Shown piece by piece: positions 24,278-34,401 of a DNA stretch of 64,000 nt. The position numbers and the translations under genes were made by a program. The DNA lies in assembly GCF_001682855.1 (NCBI RefSeq), contig NZ_MAQW01000001.1, forward strand, positions 1,418,158-1,482,157, in the 5' to 3' direction. Under the pieces are notes generated by a model. The model was not told where the DNA came from. It ran no database searches and was given only the letters and a program-made list of their open reading frames with translations. The DNA is from Bacillus sp. FJAT-27264 (GTDB lineage Bacteria; Bacillota; Bacilli; Paenibacillales; Paenibacillaceae). Numbering within the stretch: position 1 is the first letter of the stretch; each line of letters starts with the position of its first letter.

Positions 24278-26974
24278 TCATTCCCCTGCCTTTCCATCCA
24301 GCTTATGCCGCACCTTGATCTCATCCCTCGTAACCTTCATCTGTATCTCTCCCTGCCGATCCGTACGGTACAACGTTGTACCGTTATCGACCAGACGCTC
24401 CATCACCACTGGCGCTGGATGTCCGTACATGTTGTTAACGCCCGCAGAGATGACTGTAGCAGCTGGACGCCAGAACTGCAGCCACTCCTCTCCTGTGGAG
24501 GTCTTACTCCCATGATGCGCCGCCTTCAGCACATCAATCTGCGGTCCAGCGTGAAATCCCAATGCTCCCCCTTGAGCGACAATCTCTTCTTCCGCAGCCA
24601 TATCCATATCCCCTGTGAACAGGAAATTCCGCTCATTCATATTTAGGCGAAAGACCACCGAAGCATGGTTCTGGTTGTCCGGCTCTGGAAGATGGCCCTC
24701 TTCTTCCTTAAGCGGCTGCGGCCACAGGAAAAATAAGCGTGTCGCGTCATCCGGTGCCAGCTCCATGCCCTGATGCACAGCATACAGCCGGACGCCAGCT
24801 TCCAGAGCAGTCCCCATCAGCTTCTTATAAGGCTCCTGTTCAGCCATGGTTCCATTAAATAAAAAGGAAGAGACCGGAATGTTCTCCAGCACAGCTTGTA
24901 ACCCTCCGGCATGATCCTGATCAGCATGGGTCAGAATGATGGCGTCCAATCGGTGAATGCCGCGCTTTTTAAGGAGCGGAACTAACACCTTGGCCCCTAC
25001 CTCGAATGGATTGCGGCGGATACGCCACTCCTCTTTTTTGCCAAAACTGACTGTCCCGCCGCCGTCCACCAGAATGTGAGACCCGCCTGGGGTTGTGATC
25101 AGAGTGCTGTCGCCCTGCCCAATGTCAAGATAACTGATGCTTCCGCCGCCCGGAAGTTGATCTGGTCGATACCCCTGATACAATAGCAAACTGAATCCCG
25201 CAAACATCGAAAACAGTAGTATTCCACTCCAGCGCAGCGCCGGTGACCTCCATCCCGTGTACATCGTTGACAGTTCTCTAATTCCACCTACGTCCCTGAA
25301 TCTTTCAAATCCCATTGATTCTTCTAATGGTCTTGTCTCGTCCTCTGTATATTGCCTTGCTCTATCCCGTGTTTCGATCCGCAGCTTAGCGAAGTACAGC
25401 AGGCCGAAGAGAAAGGCATAATAGATGCAGATCCATAACAGAGATGGCGAACGCCAGATCATCACCCCACCGGGAAATCCGTTGATCCACTCTACCAATC
25501 CAAAGGTGATATTATTCAGCAACTCTGTAACGGTGGCCAGCAAGCTTGCCGCATCCCCCCATAAACGCCCCAGCAGCAGCGCGACAGTGCCAAGTGGTAA
25601 AATAACAAAGGTAATAAAGGGTACCAGCACGAGATTGGCAATAAAGGACATGAGCGAAAATTGGTTAAAGTAGTAGATGGTCAGTGGAAAAGAAATAAAC
25701 TGCGCGACGACAGTTACGGATACAGCACTCCTTAGCCAGCTAGGCAGTCTCCGCAGCAAAACATCCGCCAGCGGTACATAAATCATCAGCCCGGCCGTCA
25801 CCAGGAATGACAACTGGAAGCTGACATTTACCAGCATATAGGGATTCCAGATCAGCATGACGAGCGCAGAGGCGCAGAGAATGTTCAGGCCGTCTTTTAG
25901 AATCCCGGCACGCGCAGCGGCCAAAGCAATCATGCTCATCAGTCCGGCGCGAATGACCGAAGGCCCTGCCCCGGATAGAAGTACATACACAGGTACAAGC
26001 ATGAACGTGACGGTTAACGTCGTCTCCCGAGTCAGCCGGCAGCGCTTTAAAAGAAATAGAATAGCGCCTACATACACTGCTACATGCATCCCAGAAATCG
26101 CAAGGATGTGCGTCAACCCCAACTGGGAGAACTGCCGAAACGTATCAGGATCAAGATCATCCTGCATTCCGATGATTAGGCCTTTCATATACCCTGAGTG
26201 CAGCTTTTCAAATAAACGATCCAGTTCAGCTCCAAGACTTGCCCGGACTCCATCATTCCAGCGTAACACCGTAGACAAACTCCAAGACGCCGGTGGCGCT
26301 GTCTCCACTGTCTCCGCTCCCGTTACTTTCAGCAACCAGTAGATGTCCCTAGTTTGGAGATAGGCTCTATAGTCGAAGCCGCCAAAGTTCCGGGCTTCCT
26401 GAGGCTGTTCCAGTACACCTGTCAGCTTTACCCGATCTCCCCGTTTCCACGCAGCAACGATTTCAATCTCTGATTCGGCTTGTAACTTCACCTGCACAGC
26501 AAGCTGCTCTCCTGATCCTGCGCCACCAGACTTCTCGCTGCGTTGTGATCCGGTATGATCAGGACCAGTTCCAGGGCTGCCACCTTCCTGTCCTCCTAAC
26601 TCCCCGTTACGAGTGATTCCGGATACCTTCATTGTAAAATCTGCACGGTCCCCGTCCCGATCTACCGGGGAAGTTATGAACCCCTCTGCCAGCACTTCTA
26701 TCTCTCTCGTCTCCATAGGCTGTAGTTGAAGGGCGTCTGGAAGCCGGCTGACATGATGAACTTCGTTCCATTCCCAGTATCCACCCGACAGAACCAAGGC
26801 AGCTGCCAATACTGCAACATATTTCAGACTCAGCCTTCCCGTACATACCAGCGCCGCAAGCAACAACAATAATCCCGCCCCGACAAGAAGCAATCTGCTC
26901 CCGGAATATAAACAAGCCGCAGTGCTGCCGATCACCCAGCATACGGTAAAGCTTAACAGCGGTCTAGCTTTCAA
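24278..26974 (-). CDS. comEC: DNA internalization channel ComEC/Rec2
   Basis: Inner-membrane channel that takes transforming DNA into the cytoplasm. The 898-residue protein has N-terminal helices, an OB-like DUF4131 region, and the Competence domain (GLIIGMQDDLDPDTFRQFSQ, LGLTHILAISGMHVAVYVGA). A C-terminal metallo-beta-lactamase domain follows (SYLDIGQGDSTLI, ILTHADQDHAGG, KAAHHGSKTSTGE). The TTG at 26972-26974 is preceded by GGGAGGACGAGAG. An unusual Gly/Ser/Glu-rich insertion (QEGGSPGTGPDHTGS...) sits in the DUF4131 region near residues 125-155. Upstream on the same strand are comEB and comEA. Confidence 0.95.
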   Translation of the reverse strand: MKARPLLSFTVCWVIGSTAACLYSGSRLLLVGAGLLLLLAALVCTGRLSLKYVAVLAAALVLSGGYWEWNEVHHVSRLPDALQLQPMETREIEVLAEGFITSPVDRDGDRADFTMKVSGITRNGELGGQEGGSPGTGPDHTGSQRSEKSGGAGSGEQLAVQVKLQAESEIEIVAAWKRGDRVKLTGVLEQPQEARNFGGFDYRAYLQTRDIYWLLKVTGAETVETAPPASWSLSTVLRWNDGVRASLGAELDRLFEKLHSGYMKGLIIGMQDDLDPDTFRQFSQLGLTHILAISGMHVAVYVGAILFLLKRCRLTRETTLTVTFMLVPVYVLLSGAGPSVIRAGLMSMIALAAARAGILKDGLNILCASALVMLIWNPYMLVNVSFQLSFLVTAGLMIYVPLADVLLRRLPSWLRSAVSVTVVAQFISFPLTIYYFNQFSLMSFIANLVLVPFITFVILPLGTVALLLGRLWGDAASLLATVTELLNNITFGLVEWINGFPGGVMIWRSPSLLWICIYYAFLFGLLYFAKLRIETRDRARQYTEDETRPLEESMGFERFRDVGGIRELSTMYTGWRSPALRWSGILLFSMFAGFSLLLYQGYRPDQLPGGGSISYLDIGQGDSTLITTPGGSHILVDGGGTVSFGKKEEWRIRRNPFEVGAKVLVPLLKKRGIHRLDAIILTHADQDHAGGLQAVLENIPVSSFLFNGTMAEQEPYKKLMGTALEAGVRLYAVHQGMELAPDDATRLFFLWPQPLKEEEGHLPEPDNQNHASVVFRLNMNERNFLFTGDMDMAAEEEIVAQGGALGFHAGPQIDVLKAAHHGSKTSTGEEWLQFWRPAATVISAGVNNMYGHPAPVVMERLVDNGTTLYRTDRQGEIQMKVTRDEIKVRHKLDGKAGE

Positions 26975-27090
26975 ACTCTCGTCCTCCCTTTCTTTGCTGT
27001 ATCCAGCAGAAAAGAATGCATTCGCCCATCCGATCCTTCAAAACAATTGAAATTTATCGGCAACAAATGCAAATCATCTTCTCTAAACAT

Positions 27091-27134
27091 AAAAAAAGCC
27101 CCCTGTATCCGCACCATACATGCGTCTACAGAGG
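27091..27134 (-). terminator. Terminator between comEB and comEC
   Basis: Minus-strand CCTCTGTA...TACAGGGG stem with internal GCA/TGC pairing, followed by CTTTTTTT. It lies 44 bases after comEB, so comEC probably has its own promoter or depends on read-through. Confidence 0.75.
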
Positions 27135-27177
27135 TTCTTCCTCCGGTTCAATACTTATTTAATTCGTGATTTCCGGT

Positions 27178-27696
27178 TTATTCCGATATTGTTATCATCG
27201 TCTCCGGCGGTGGCTCATAGCTCTCCAACTGGCGGAAAATAATCCCCTTGGCGGCCATCATAGCCCGTACTTTCTCCATATCCTTCCGATAAGGACGATA
27301 GTAAACGATCTCTACAATCCCGCTGTTGGCCAGCATATTAGCGCAGGTCCAGCAGGGTTCATCGGTGACATATACGGTACTGCCTTCACGGTCAATCCGG
27401 TCGGTGAACAGCAACAGGTTCTGCTCCGCATGGATAGTGCGAATGCAGCGCTGCTTTTTGACCATCGTCTCGACACCGTCCACTACCTCCATTTCAACCG
27501 TCTCCGAGATCATACAGCCGGCTTCCGAGCAATCCGGTACTCCCATCGGTGCGCCATTATAGGCGGTACCCAACAGCTTCTTACCCTGCACCAGCACGGC
27601 ACCGACATGACGACGATTACAACGCGAACGGGTCGAGACCATGCAAGCAATGTCCATAAAATAGGTATCCCAGTTTTTGCGTTTGACTACAGTCAT
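27178..27696 (-). CDS. comEB: ComE operon protein 2, dCMP deaminase family
   Basis: 172 residues of the zinc cytidine/deoxycytidylate deaminase fold. The HxE motif is IRTIHAEQNLLLF (about residue 90), and the PCxxC motif is VTDEPCWTCANMLANSG (about 113-118). An extra cysteine-rich stretch CSEAGCMISE precedes them, as in dCMP deaminases. Converts dCMP to dUMP if active; in Bacillus the gene is in the competence operon but is not needed for DNA uptake. Lies between comEA and comEC. Confidence 0.93.
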   Translation of the reverse strand: MTVVKRKNWDTYFMDIACMVSTRSRCNRRHVGAVLVQGKKLLGTAYNGAPMGVPDCSEAGCMISETVEMEVVDGVETMVKKQRCIRTIHAEQNLLLFTDRIDREGSTVYVTDEPCWTCANMLANSGIVEIVYYRPYRKDMEKVRAMMAAKGIIFRQLESYEPPPETMITISE

Positions 27697-27802
27697 CTTC
27701 CATCTCCATCTTCTCTATGTCAAAATATTTGTTTACTATTGTAACACATCACCGCATGTGTCCACTAGAACAAGAAGTGCCCGCTGCGCTTCAAGATTCC
27801 CA

Positions 27803-28672
27803 TTAAAAAGTCACCAGTGGTCGCAGTTTTTCCAGCACCTTGGGGCCGATTCCCTTGACCTTGCCGAGGTCAGTCGCGCCCCGGAAAGCACCTTTGCTAT
27901 TACGATAATCGATAATGGCCTGCGCCTTCTTCTCCCCGATCCCCGGTAAATTCATTAATTCCGCTACGGTTGCGATGTTAACATTGATCAGACCGGAAGT
28001 GGGAGCAGCGGGTGGCGGGACAGGGGGAGCAGCTGCAACTGCTGCGGCGCTTGCCCCAGCACTCAGTCCAGCACTTGCTCCAGCACTCACTCCAGCACCC
28101 GCTCCAGTACTCACTCCAGCACCCGCTCCAGCACTCACTCCACCACTCACTCCACCACTCAGTCCAGCACTTGCTCCAGCACCCGCTTCACCATTCACTC
28201 CAGCACCCGCTCCAACACTCACTCCACCACTCGCTCCAGCACCCGGCTGGCCCGGTGCTTGTCCATCTACAGACGTCTGCTGCCCTGACGGAGGAACTGC
28301 ATTTTCAGCATTTGTATCGTTTACAGAACTTGCAATGTTCGCAGCATTTGTGGCATTTGCAGCCCCTGCAGGTAGCGCCAACCCTGAGTTCGCCCCCGCA
28401 TCAGCTGTGCCCCCCAATGCTACAGGCGCTTCTGCCGCAGCGGCTTCCGTCCCTGACTGGGCAGACTCCGCCAAAGCCCCCTTGTCTTGTCCGCCTTTAT
28501 CACCAGCTGGCACTTTTGCTTCCTGATGAACGGGAACCCCAATAGCCTCCCCCATGCTTACGTTAAGCGTCTCCCAGCCAGCTATACCGGAACTACTGCC
28601 GCTCGCAGCCCAGATCAGAGCGCTGCCTATAAGCGTCGCGGCTATTCCACCGATGATCGTTCCTTTATTCAC
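27803..28672 (-). CDS. comEA: Competence DNA receptor ComEA with an expanded repeat linker
   Basis: Membrane-anchored double-strand DNA receptor of transformation. The 289-residue protein has one N-terminal membrane segment (TIIGGIAATLIGSALIWAAS). Its C-terminal helix-hairpin-helix domain is LINVNIATVAELMNLPGIG, EKKAQAIIDYRNSKGAFR, LGKVKGIGPKVLEKLRPLVTF. Between them lies an Ala/Gly/Ser/Val linker of about 175 residues. Its second half is built from AGAGVS/GGVSGG-type hexapeptide units encoded by repeated CACTCCAGCACCCGCTC-like DNA. Typical ComEA linkers are shorter and not so repetitive. GTG start after AAGGAGTGAAGTTAG. Confidence 0.93.
   Translation of the reverse strand: MNKGTIIGGIAATLIGSALIWAASGSSSGIAGWETLNVSMGEAIGVPVHQEAKVPAGDKGGQDKGALAESAQSGTEAAAAEAPVALGGTADAGANSGLALPAGAANATNAANIASSVNDTNAENAVPPSGQQTSVDGQAPGQPGAGASGGVSVGAGAGVNGEAGAGASAGLSGGVSGGVSAGAGAGVSTGAGAGVSAGASAGLSAGASAAAVAAAPPVPPPAAPTSGLINVNIATVAELMNLPGIGEKKAQAIIDYRNSKGAFRGATDLGKVKGIGPKVLEKLRPLVTF
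28050..28250. repeat. Tandem repeat coding the ComEA linker
   Basis: Degenerate units of 12-24 bp based on CTCCAGCACTCRCTCCAGCA run for about 200 bases inside comEA. The period is a multiple of three, so the repeats can expand or shrink without breaking the frame. Confidence 0.75.
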
Positions 28673-28858
28673 CTAACTTCACTCCTTTCTCTGCATCCTT
28701 CTATTCGTTTTTTTGAATATAAATACAACCTATGATATATAAACTCTTGTTGTTTTATACAAAACCTGTCATGAGTCCAAGGCTACCCTGCATACATATA
28801 ACGAAGAGAATTCATGTCATTCCTCAATAAAGCAACATGGGAAAGGAGGAACTTTAAG

Positions 28859-29710
28859 ATGAAGGTAGGATTTATCGGAACCGGCAGCATGGGCAGTCTA
28901 CTAATTGACGCGTTCATTTCCTCCGGTGCGCTGGAGCCAAGTCAGGTGCTGGCCAGCAACCGCAGCCCGGGCAGGCTGCTGCAACTTCAAGAGCGGCATC
29001 CCGGTATCGAGCTATGCGGCAGCAACAGCGAGACCGCTGGCGGAAGCGATATCCTTTTTATATGCGTGAAGCCCCTGGAATTCAAAACATTGACGGATGA
29101 GATCGGCTCCATCTTGACGGAAGAGCAAATTGTGGTCTCGATTACTAGCCCCGTGCAGCTACATCATCTGGAAAGCGTTCTGCCATCCAAAATCGCCAAA
29201 GTCATTCCCAGCATTACGCACAGCGTCAAGAGCGGCTCTTCACTTTGCATCTTTGGCAGTCGGCTAAATACGGAAGACAGGCAGAAGCTGCTCAGTCTTC
29301 TGTCATTTATCGGCGTTCCTATAGAGATCAACGAAGCCCATACTCGAATTGCTTCTGATTTCTCCAGCTGCGGACCTGCTTTTCTAAGCTATTTCATCGA
29401 GCGCTGGATCAATACCGCTATCGTAGCAACCGGTATTGACGGAAATTTAATCAGTCGCCTGGCCGGTGAAATGTTACTTGGCACAGGTAAGCTGCTGACC
29501 GAAGGAAACTTCAGCCCTCAAGAGCTACAGGAACGGGTTGCCGTTCCCGGCGGTATAACAGCGGAAGCTCTAAATCATTTGCGCCTCAGTTTAGAAGGTG
29601 TGTTCGAGAAGTTGATCTCTACAACCCACGACAAATACGACGAGGATGTCGACAAGCTGAATCTGCTCTTCGGATTGAACGCTACTCCCCAGAACTCGCT
29701 GGATAGCTAG
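28859..29710 (+). CDS. comER: ComER, pyrroline-5-carboxylate reductase family
   Basis: 283 residues. NAD(P) Rossmann start MKVGFIGTGSMGSLLIDAF, family blocks ILFICVKPLEFKTL, VVSITSPVQLHHLE, KVIPSITHSVKSGSS, and the C-terminal dimerisation region DFSSCGPAFLSYFIERW, VAVPGGITAEALNHL. The ATG at 28859 follows AAAGGAGGAACTTTAAG; an in-frame ATG 15 codons upstream has none. It is divergent from comEA, as in Bacillus. Whether it makes proline is unknown; the gene is not needed for transformation in B. subtilis, where it has been linked to sporulation control. Confidence 0.93.
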   Translation: MKVGFIGTGSMGSLLIDAFISSGALEPSQVLASNRSPGRLLQLQERHPGIELCGSNSETAGGSDILFICVKPLEFKTLTDEIGSILTEEQIVVSITSPVQLHHLESVLPSKIAKVIPSITHSVKSGSSLCIFGSRLNTEDRQKLLSLLSFIGVPIEINEAHTRIASDFSSCGPAFLSYFIERWINTAIVATGIDGNLISRLAGEMLLGTGKLLTEGNFSPQELQERVAVPGGITAEALNHLRLSLEGVFEKLISTTHDKYDEDVDKLNLLFGLNATPQNSLDS

Positions 29711-29764
29711 TAACTTCCCCACAAAAAGGTGCCCCGTTTAGACTGCTTCACCCGTATTCCGCAA

Positions 29765-29802
29765 AATAAAACCCGCAGCACGGATCACTCCGATGCTGCG
29801 GG
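29765..29802 (-). terminator. leuS terminator
   Basis: CCCGCAGCA / TGCTGCGGG stem; on the minus strand it is followed by TTTTATTTTG. It lies between convergent comER and leuS. Confidence 0.8.
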
Positions 29803-29820
29803 TAGAATTGCGTTCTTCGC

Positions 29821-32271
29821 TTAACCCACTACGATATTTACAAGCTTGCCGGGAACGGCAATAATCTTGCGTACAGTCTTGCCTTCAACGGCTGCACTCA
29901 CGTTAGGGAGCGCAAGCGCGTGTGCTTGCATGTCTTCTTGGCTCATATCCTGCGGGATCAGGGCGCGTTGTACGATTTTGCCGTTTACCTGCACGACAAT
30001 CTCAACCTCAGCATCCACCGTCCATGCCTCATCATAAGTTGGCCAAGCTACATAACTGATGCCACCTTCATGACCAAGTAGTTGCCACAGCTCTTCCGCA
30101 AGGTGAGGCGCCAGAGGCGACAGCATTTGAACGAAGTTACCAGCCGCTTCTGCAGACAGCGTCTCCTGCTTATAAGCGTCGTTGATGAAGATCATAAGCT
30201 GGCTGATCGCCGTATTGAAGCGCAGGTGCTCGAAGTCCTCGGTGACCTTCTTCAATGTTTTGTGCCAGGTCCGTTTGAACTCGTCGCTACCGCCGTCAGC
30301 TGTGATCTTGCTGCTCAAGCTGCCGTCCTCGTTCACGAACAAGCGCCAAACCCGGGACAAGAAGCGGTGGATACCTTCCACACCTTTCTCGTTCCAAGGC
30401 TTGGTAGCTTCAAGGGGTCCCATAAACATTTCATAGACACGCAATGTGTCTGCGCCGAAAGCTTCCACGATCTCATCCGGATTAATAACGTTACCACGCG
30501 ATTTACTCATCTTCTCATTGTTGTCTCCGAGGATCATGCCTTGGTTCACCAGTTTGTGGAACGGCTCCTTGGTGTGCACTACGCCCAGATCATACAGCAC
30601 CTTATGCCAGAAACGGGCATACAGCAAGTGAAGCACCGCATGCTCTGCTCCTCCGATATAGAGATCCACAGGAAGCCATTCTTTCTGCTTCTCTGGCGAG
30701 CAAATTTCCTTGTCATTGTGAGGATCAATATAACGCAGATAGTACCAGCAGCTGCCTGCCCATTGTGGCATGGTGTTGGTCTCGCGGCGCGCTTTCATAC
30801 CGGTCTCAGGATCAACGGTCTCTACCCATTCGGTCACGTTGGCCAGCGGAGATTCGCCTGTACCGGACGGCTTGATGACATCAACATCCGGCAGCATCAG
30901 CGGCAGCTGATCCTCCGGTACAGTCTTCATCGTTCCATCTTCTAAATGCAGAATTGGAATCGGCTCACCCCAATACCGCTGACGGCTGAACAGCCAGTCG
31001 CGCAGACGATATGTGACTTTGCCTTGACCTTTTCCGTTCTCTTCCAGCCAGGAGATCATCTTGGCAATTGCTTCTGCATTATTCAGGCCATCCAGGAACT
31101 CAGAATTAACGTGTGGGCCGTCTCCTGCGTAAGCTTCTTCTTCAATGTTGCCACCTTGCACGACCTCTACAATGTTCAGACCGAATTGCTTCGCGAATTC
31201 CCAGTCGCGTGTATCATGACCCGGCACGGCCATAATAGCTCCTGTTCCATAACCAGCCAGTACATAATCAGCGATCCAGATTGGCACTTGCGCACCATTA
31301 ACCGGGTTAACCGCATATGCTCCGGTAAATACGCCGGTCTTCTCTTTTGCCAGATCGGTACGTTCCAGGTCACTCTTGCGTGAAGCCTTCTCACGGTATT
31401 CCGCAATCGCTGCACGCTGTGCTTCAGTGGTAATTACGTCCACCAGTTCATGTTCTGGCGCCAATACGCAGTAGCTGGCTCCGAACAAAGTATCCGGGCG
31501 TGTCGTAAATACTTGCAGACTGGACTCGTGTCCCTCGATAGTGAAGGTCACTTCCGCACCGGTTGATTTGCCGATCCAGTTACGCTGCATATCCTTGATA
31601 CTCTCGGACCAGTCTAGCTCCTCCAGATCCTCAAGCAATCGCTCTGCATAATCGGTGATCTTCAGAATCCACTGACGCATTGGCTTGCGCACCACGGGAT
31701 GACCGCCGCGCTCACTTTTGCCATCGATAACTTCTTCATTCGCCAGCACTGTTCCCAAAGCCTCACACCAGTTCACCGGCACTTCAGCCACATAAGCCAG
31801 GCCACGATTGTAGAGCTGGATGAAAATCCACTGTGTCCATTTGTAATATTCCGGATCTGTCGTGCTGATCTCACGGTCCCAGTCATACGAGAAGCCCAGG
31901 GATTTGATCTGACGGCGGAAGTTGTCGATGTTCTTAAACGTGAATTCCCGCGGGTCCTGTCCGGTATCCAGCGCATACTGTTCTGCCGGTAAGCCGAAGG
32001 CATCCCAGCCCATCGGGTGCAGTACATTGTAACCACGCATGCGCTTGTAGCGGGAGACGATATCTGTCGCCGTATAGCCTTCCGGATGGCCTACATGCAG
32101 CCCTGCACCTGAAGGATATGGAAACATATCCAGCGCGTAAAATTTCGATTTTCCCGGTTCTTCACCAGTTTTGAAAGTCTTCTGTTCATCCCAGTATTTC
32201 TGCCATTTCGGTTCAATGGTTTGTGCGCGGTAGCCTGTAGCAGCTGACGCGTTTGGTTTATTATCGCTCAT
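29821..32271 (-). CDS. leuS: Leucyl-tRNA synthetase
   Basis: Class Ia synthetase charging tRNA-Leu, with an editing domain. 816 residues, normal for bacteria. The HIGH motif is in [16 protein letters not shown] (about 50-65), the CP1 editing domain has [12 protein letters not shown], and the KMSKS motif is in [19 protein letters not shown] (about 575). Anticodon-binding and C-terminal domains follow. ATG preceded by AAGGAGGG. A leucine-type T-box lies about 230 bases upstream, with a repeat element in between. Confidence 0.97.
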   Translation of the reverse strand: MSDNKPNASAATGYRAQTIEPKWQKYWDEQKTFKTGEEPGKSKFYALDMFPYPSGAGLHVGHPEGYTATDIVSRYKRMRGYNVLHPMGWDAFGLPAEQYALDTGQDPREFTFKNIDNFRRQIKSLGFSYDWDREISTTDPEYYKWTQWIFIQLYNRGLAYVAEVPVNWCEALGTVLANEEVIDGKSERGGHPVVRKPMRQWILKITDYAERLLEDLEELDWSESIKDMQRNWIGKSTGAEVTFTIEGHESSLQVFTTRPDTLFGASYCVLAPEHELVDVITTEAQRAAIAEYREKASRKSDLERTDLAKEKTGVFTGAYAVNPVNGAQVPIWIADYVLAGYGTGAIMAVPGHDTRDWEFAKQFGLNIVEVVQGGNIEEEAYAGDGPHVNSEFLDGLNNAEAIAKMISWLEENGKGQGKVTYRLRDWLFSRQRYWGEPIPILHLEDGTMKTVPEDQLPLMLPDVDVIKPSGTGESPLANVTEWVETVDPETGMKARRETNTMPQWAGSCWYYLRYIDPHNDKEICSPEKQKEWLPVDLYIGGAEHAVLHLLYARFWHKVLYDLGVVHTKEPFHKLVNQGMILGDNNEKMSKSRGNVINPDEIVEAFGADTLRVYEMFMGPLEATKPWNEKGVEGIHRFLSRVWRLFVNEDGSLSSKITADGGSDEFKRTWHKTLKKVTEDFEHLRFNTAISQLMIFINDAYKQETLSAEAAGNFVQMLSPLAPHLAEELWQLLGHEGGISYVAWPTYDEAWTVDAEVEIVVQVNGKIVQRALIPQDMSQEDMQAHALALPNVSAAVEGKTVRKIIAVPGKLVNIVVG

Positions 32272-32349
32272 CTTATGCCCTCCTTGGAGTGTTGCTGATC
32301 AGAAGAAACGACTGTGCAATCCTCAAGAAGAGGAAGACAGGTGTTTCTC

Positions 32350-32504
32350 GTAAAAAATATAAGCCGTATGTACTGCACGGAGCATATACATTCTTATCTT
32401 CAAGCAGAAACGGCTTTGCCGTCCTCTAAGGGGCGGTATCCGTTTCAGCGAGAAATATAAGGGTGGTTTATAAGCGTAAAACTTATAAATTCTTATATTT
32501 TCAA
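32350..32504. repeat. Dispersed intergenic repeat in the leuS leader
   Basis: About 155 bp built of two similar halves. On the minus strand each begins with an ATAAGAATNTATA motif and ends with CTTATATTT, and a GACGGC/GCCGTT hairpin lies between them. It occupies the space between the T-box terminator and the leuS ribosome site and resembles repeats I associate with Paenibacillus intergenic regions. Confidence 0.55.
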
Positions 32505-32815
32505 AAAAACCTCCCATCCCTAGCGTATAATCGCTAGGGACGAGAGGTCTGATTTCCCGTGGTACCACCCTAGTTAGCGGCTGGATATGCTTTACCGGCC
32601 ACTCACTTTGCACCCTTTAGCGGGGGTGAGGCGACGATGGTTCACACACATTGTGATGTTCTCCCTAGGGATTGCATCACTTCTGCGGCTTGCATCGTTA
32701 CTCCGAGGTGAGTTCATTCCTGTCCGTCTACCGGCTCGCACCCTTGTGCCGGCTCTCTGCAATAACGGTCTATCCGGAACTAATGCTCCTCATCATTGAA
32801 CAGCTATTCACAATG
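32505..32815 (-). promoter_or_regulatory. T-box riboswitch (leucine) upstream of leuS
   Basis: Tandem stem I to antiterminator layout on the minus strand. The conserved T-box sequence AGGGTGGTACCACGGG is at about 32557-32573. The terminator stem CCTCTCGTCCCTAGCG / CGCTAGGGATGGGAGG with seven T is at 32505-32546. The stem I region (32690-32790) contains CTC triplets at 32705-32707 and 32710-32712 that could be the leucine specifier. Uncharged tRNA-Leu would favour antitermination. Confidence 0.88.
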
Positions 32816-32879
32816 TAAATCGTAATATTCCACAACATTATATACAATAGCCCCGCCTCTAGTCAATCACTAACCACAT

Positions 32880-33947
32880 CTACACCGGCTTTCTTCTAAT
32901 ATAATATGCCACAAAATGCTGAATGACGACCTTGGCCGCCGCGAAAAACGGCACTGCCAGAATTAATCCCAGCATCCCGGCCACCTCGCCCCCGACCAGT
33001 AGGGCAAAAATAATCAGCAGTGGATGCAAATGAAGCGTTCGGCCCACGACTTGAGGCGAAATAATGTTGCTCTCCACAATCTGGCACAGGGTGTTCACCA
33101 GTGCAACCAGCAACACAAGCTTCAGCGAAACGGTCGAAGCCATCACAATGGCCGGTGCTGCACCGAGAAAGGGTCCCATATAGGGCACGATATTAAACAC
33201 CGCAACGACACTGGCGAACAGCAGCGCATAGGGCATCCCGATGATCGCATAGCCAATATACGCAAACACTCCAATAATTAAGCAGACCAGAAATTGGCCG
33301 CGAATATAATTTCCTAGCGCCTCATCGATATCTTTAAACAGGGTAACAATCGATTTTCGGCGCGACCTTGGCAGACACGAGACAATCGTCCGTTCAAACA
33401 CTTCAAAGTCCTTGAGGATGTAGAAGACAAGAAACGGTACGATAAAGGCATTAAACAGCACGTTAATGGTAGTACCGATATTATCAAGAAAGTTAGAGAT
33501 TCCTTCTGCCAAACGGTTTTCCAGCTGAAAAAACCAGTTGTTCATCCCCATTCCCACCCCCGGCGGAATCAGCTTGGAGTTCATGCCGCTCATCAAGCTC
33601 TGGGCACGGAGTGTCATTTCCGGCAGATGCTCATTTAATTCTTCCAGCTGCTCGATGAACATCGGGATCAGATTGATCGCAATGACGGCAATAGCTGTCA
33701 GAAATACGGCATATATAAGCAGAACAGCGACACTTCGCGGCATTTTGCGTCCGGCTAGCATGCTGACTACGGGATTAAGCACATAAGAAATAATCATGGC
33801 TGCCAGAAAAGGAGCCAGAATGGCTTTTAAAAACACCCAAATCCCCATCAGCATCGGACGAAGCTGCCAAACAAAATACAAAATGATCAGAGAGAGCAGC
33901 ACCCCGATCATCCAGCGGAACCATTTACTTTGGGACCATTGCTCCAT
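32880..33947 (-). CDS. AI-2E family permease (YrrI-like)
   Basis: 355 residues with about eight membrane helices and the family landmarks KAILAPFLAAMIISYVLNPVV, FIVPFLVFYILKDFE, GNYIRGQFLVCLIIGVFAYIG, and NIVPYMGPFLGAAPA. The ATG at 33945-33947 follows GCAGGAGGTCACACTC; the ORF is open 49 codons further but that part is not protein-like. Substrate unknown: members are named for autoinducer-2 export but several move ions. A similar gene (yrrI) sits near iscS/mnmA in B. subtilis. Confidence 0.9.
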   Translation of the reverse strand: MEQWSQSKWFRWMIGVLLSLIILYFVWQLRPMLMGIWVFLKAILAPFLAAMIISYVLNPVVSMLAGRKMPRSVAVLLIYAVFLTAIAVIAINLIPMFIEQLEELNEHLPEMTLRAQSLMSGMNSKLIPPGVGMGMNNWFFQLENRLAEGISNFLDNIGTTINVLFNAFIVPFLVFYILKDFEVFERTIVSCLPRSRRKSIVTLFKDIDEALGNYIRGQFLVCLIIGVFAYIGYAIIGMPYALLFASVVAVFNIVPYMGPFLGAAPAIVMASTVSLKLVLLVALVNTLCQIVESNIISPQVVGRTLHLHPLLIIFALLVGGEVAGMLGLILAVPFFAAAKVVIQHFVAYYIRRKPV

Positions 33948-34177
33948 GAGTGTGACCTCCTGCGGTATAACTGGACTGGCTACGTACATAAGTATATGTT
34001 CTACCGCAGTAAAATAATCGCAACTACTCCAGCAGCGCCAAAATAAGACCCCGCCTCCCGAGCAAAAAGAGTGCCCAAAACCAAAAAACGCCAATAACCC
34101 TGCAGCTTTGGTTCGCTGAAAGGAAATTGACGTTATATGACCTATGTACCGCTGTTCAAGCCATACCCAATACTAAC

Positions 34178-34387
34178 TCAGGAAGAGGCGTGAATCTGCG
34201 GGAAATCCTGGGCGATTTCTTCTCCGGGAAAGAGGTCGTCCAGCGAGCTGAGCGTACCGTCTTCCTCTACCTGGTACACGGACATTTTCTCCCCGTTCAC
34301 CGTTAATTCAATAAAGCAGCCCCAGCAATAAAATTGGTGCGAGCCGATCTTTCCGATATCTTTAGAGCCACAGTTTGGACACTTCAT
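34178..34387 (-). CDS. Small zinc-ribbon protein
   Basis: 69 residues. Four cysteines in two CxxC-like pairs (CPNCGSKDIGKIGSHQFYCWGCFIEL) form a rubredoxin-like zinc ribbon at the N-terminus, followed by a short acidic tail. RBS AGGTGG lies 11 bases before the ATG. It is 14 bases after the PRC-barrel gene and probably in the same operon. No function can be assigned. Confidence 0.75.
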   Translation of the reverse strand: MKCPNCGSKDIGKIGSHQFYCWGCFIELTVNGEKMSVYQVEEDGTLSSLDDLFPGEEIAQDFPQIHASS

Positions 34388-34401
34388 AATATATATTCCA
34401 C

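Noticed and set aside
27915..28545. Two long plus-strand ORFs (203 and 177 codons) opposite comEA
   Set aside because: They are shadows of the comEA linker repeats. The minus strand has the membrane anchor, the helix-hairpin-helix domain and a ribosome site.
33948..34094. 49-residue N-terminal extension of the AI-2E permease
   Set aside because: The ribosome site GCAGGAGG is inside it, and its composition is not like a signal or helix of the family.
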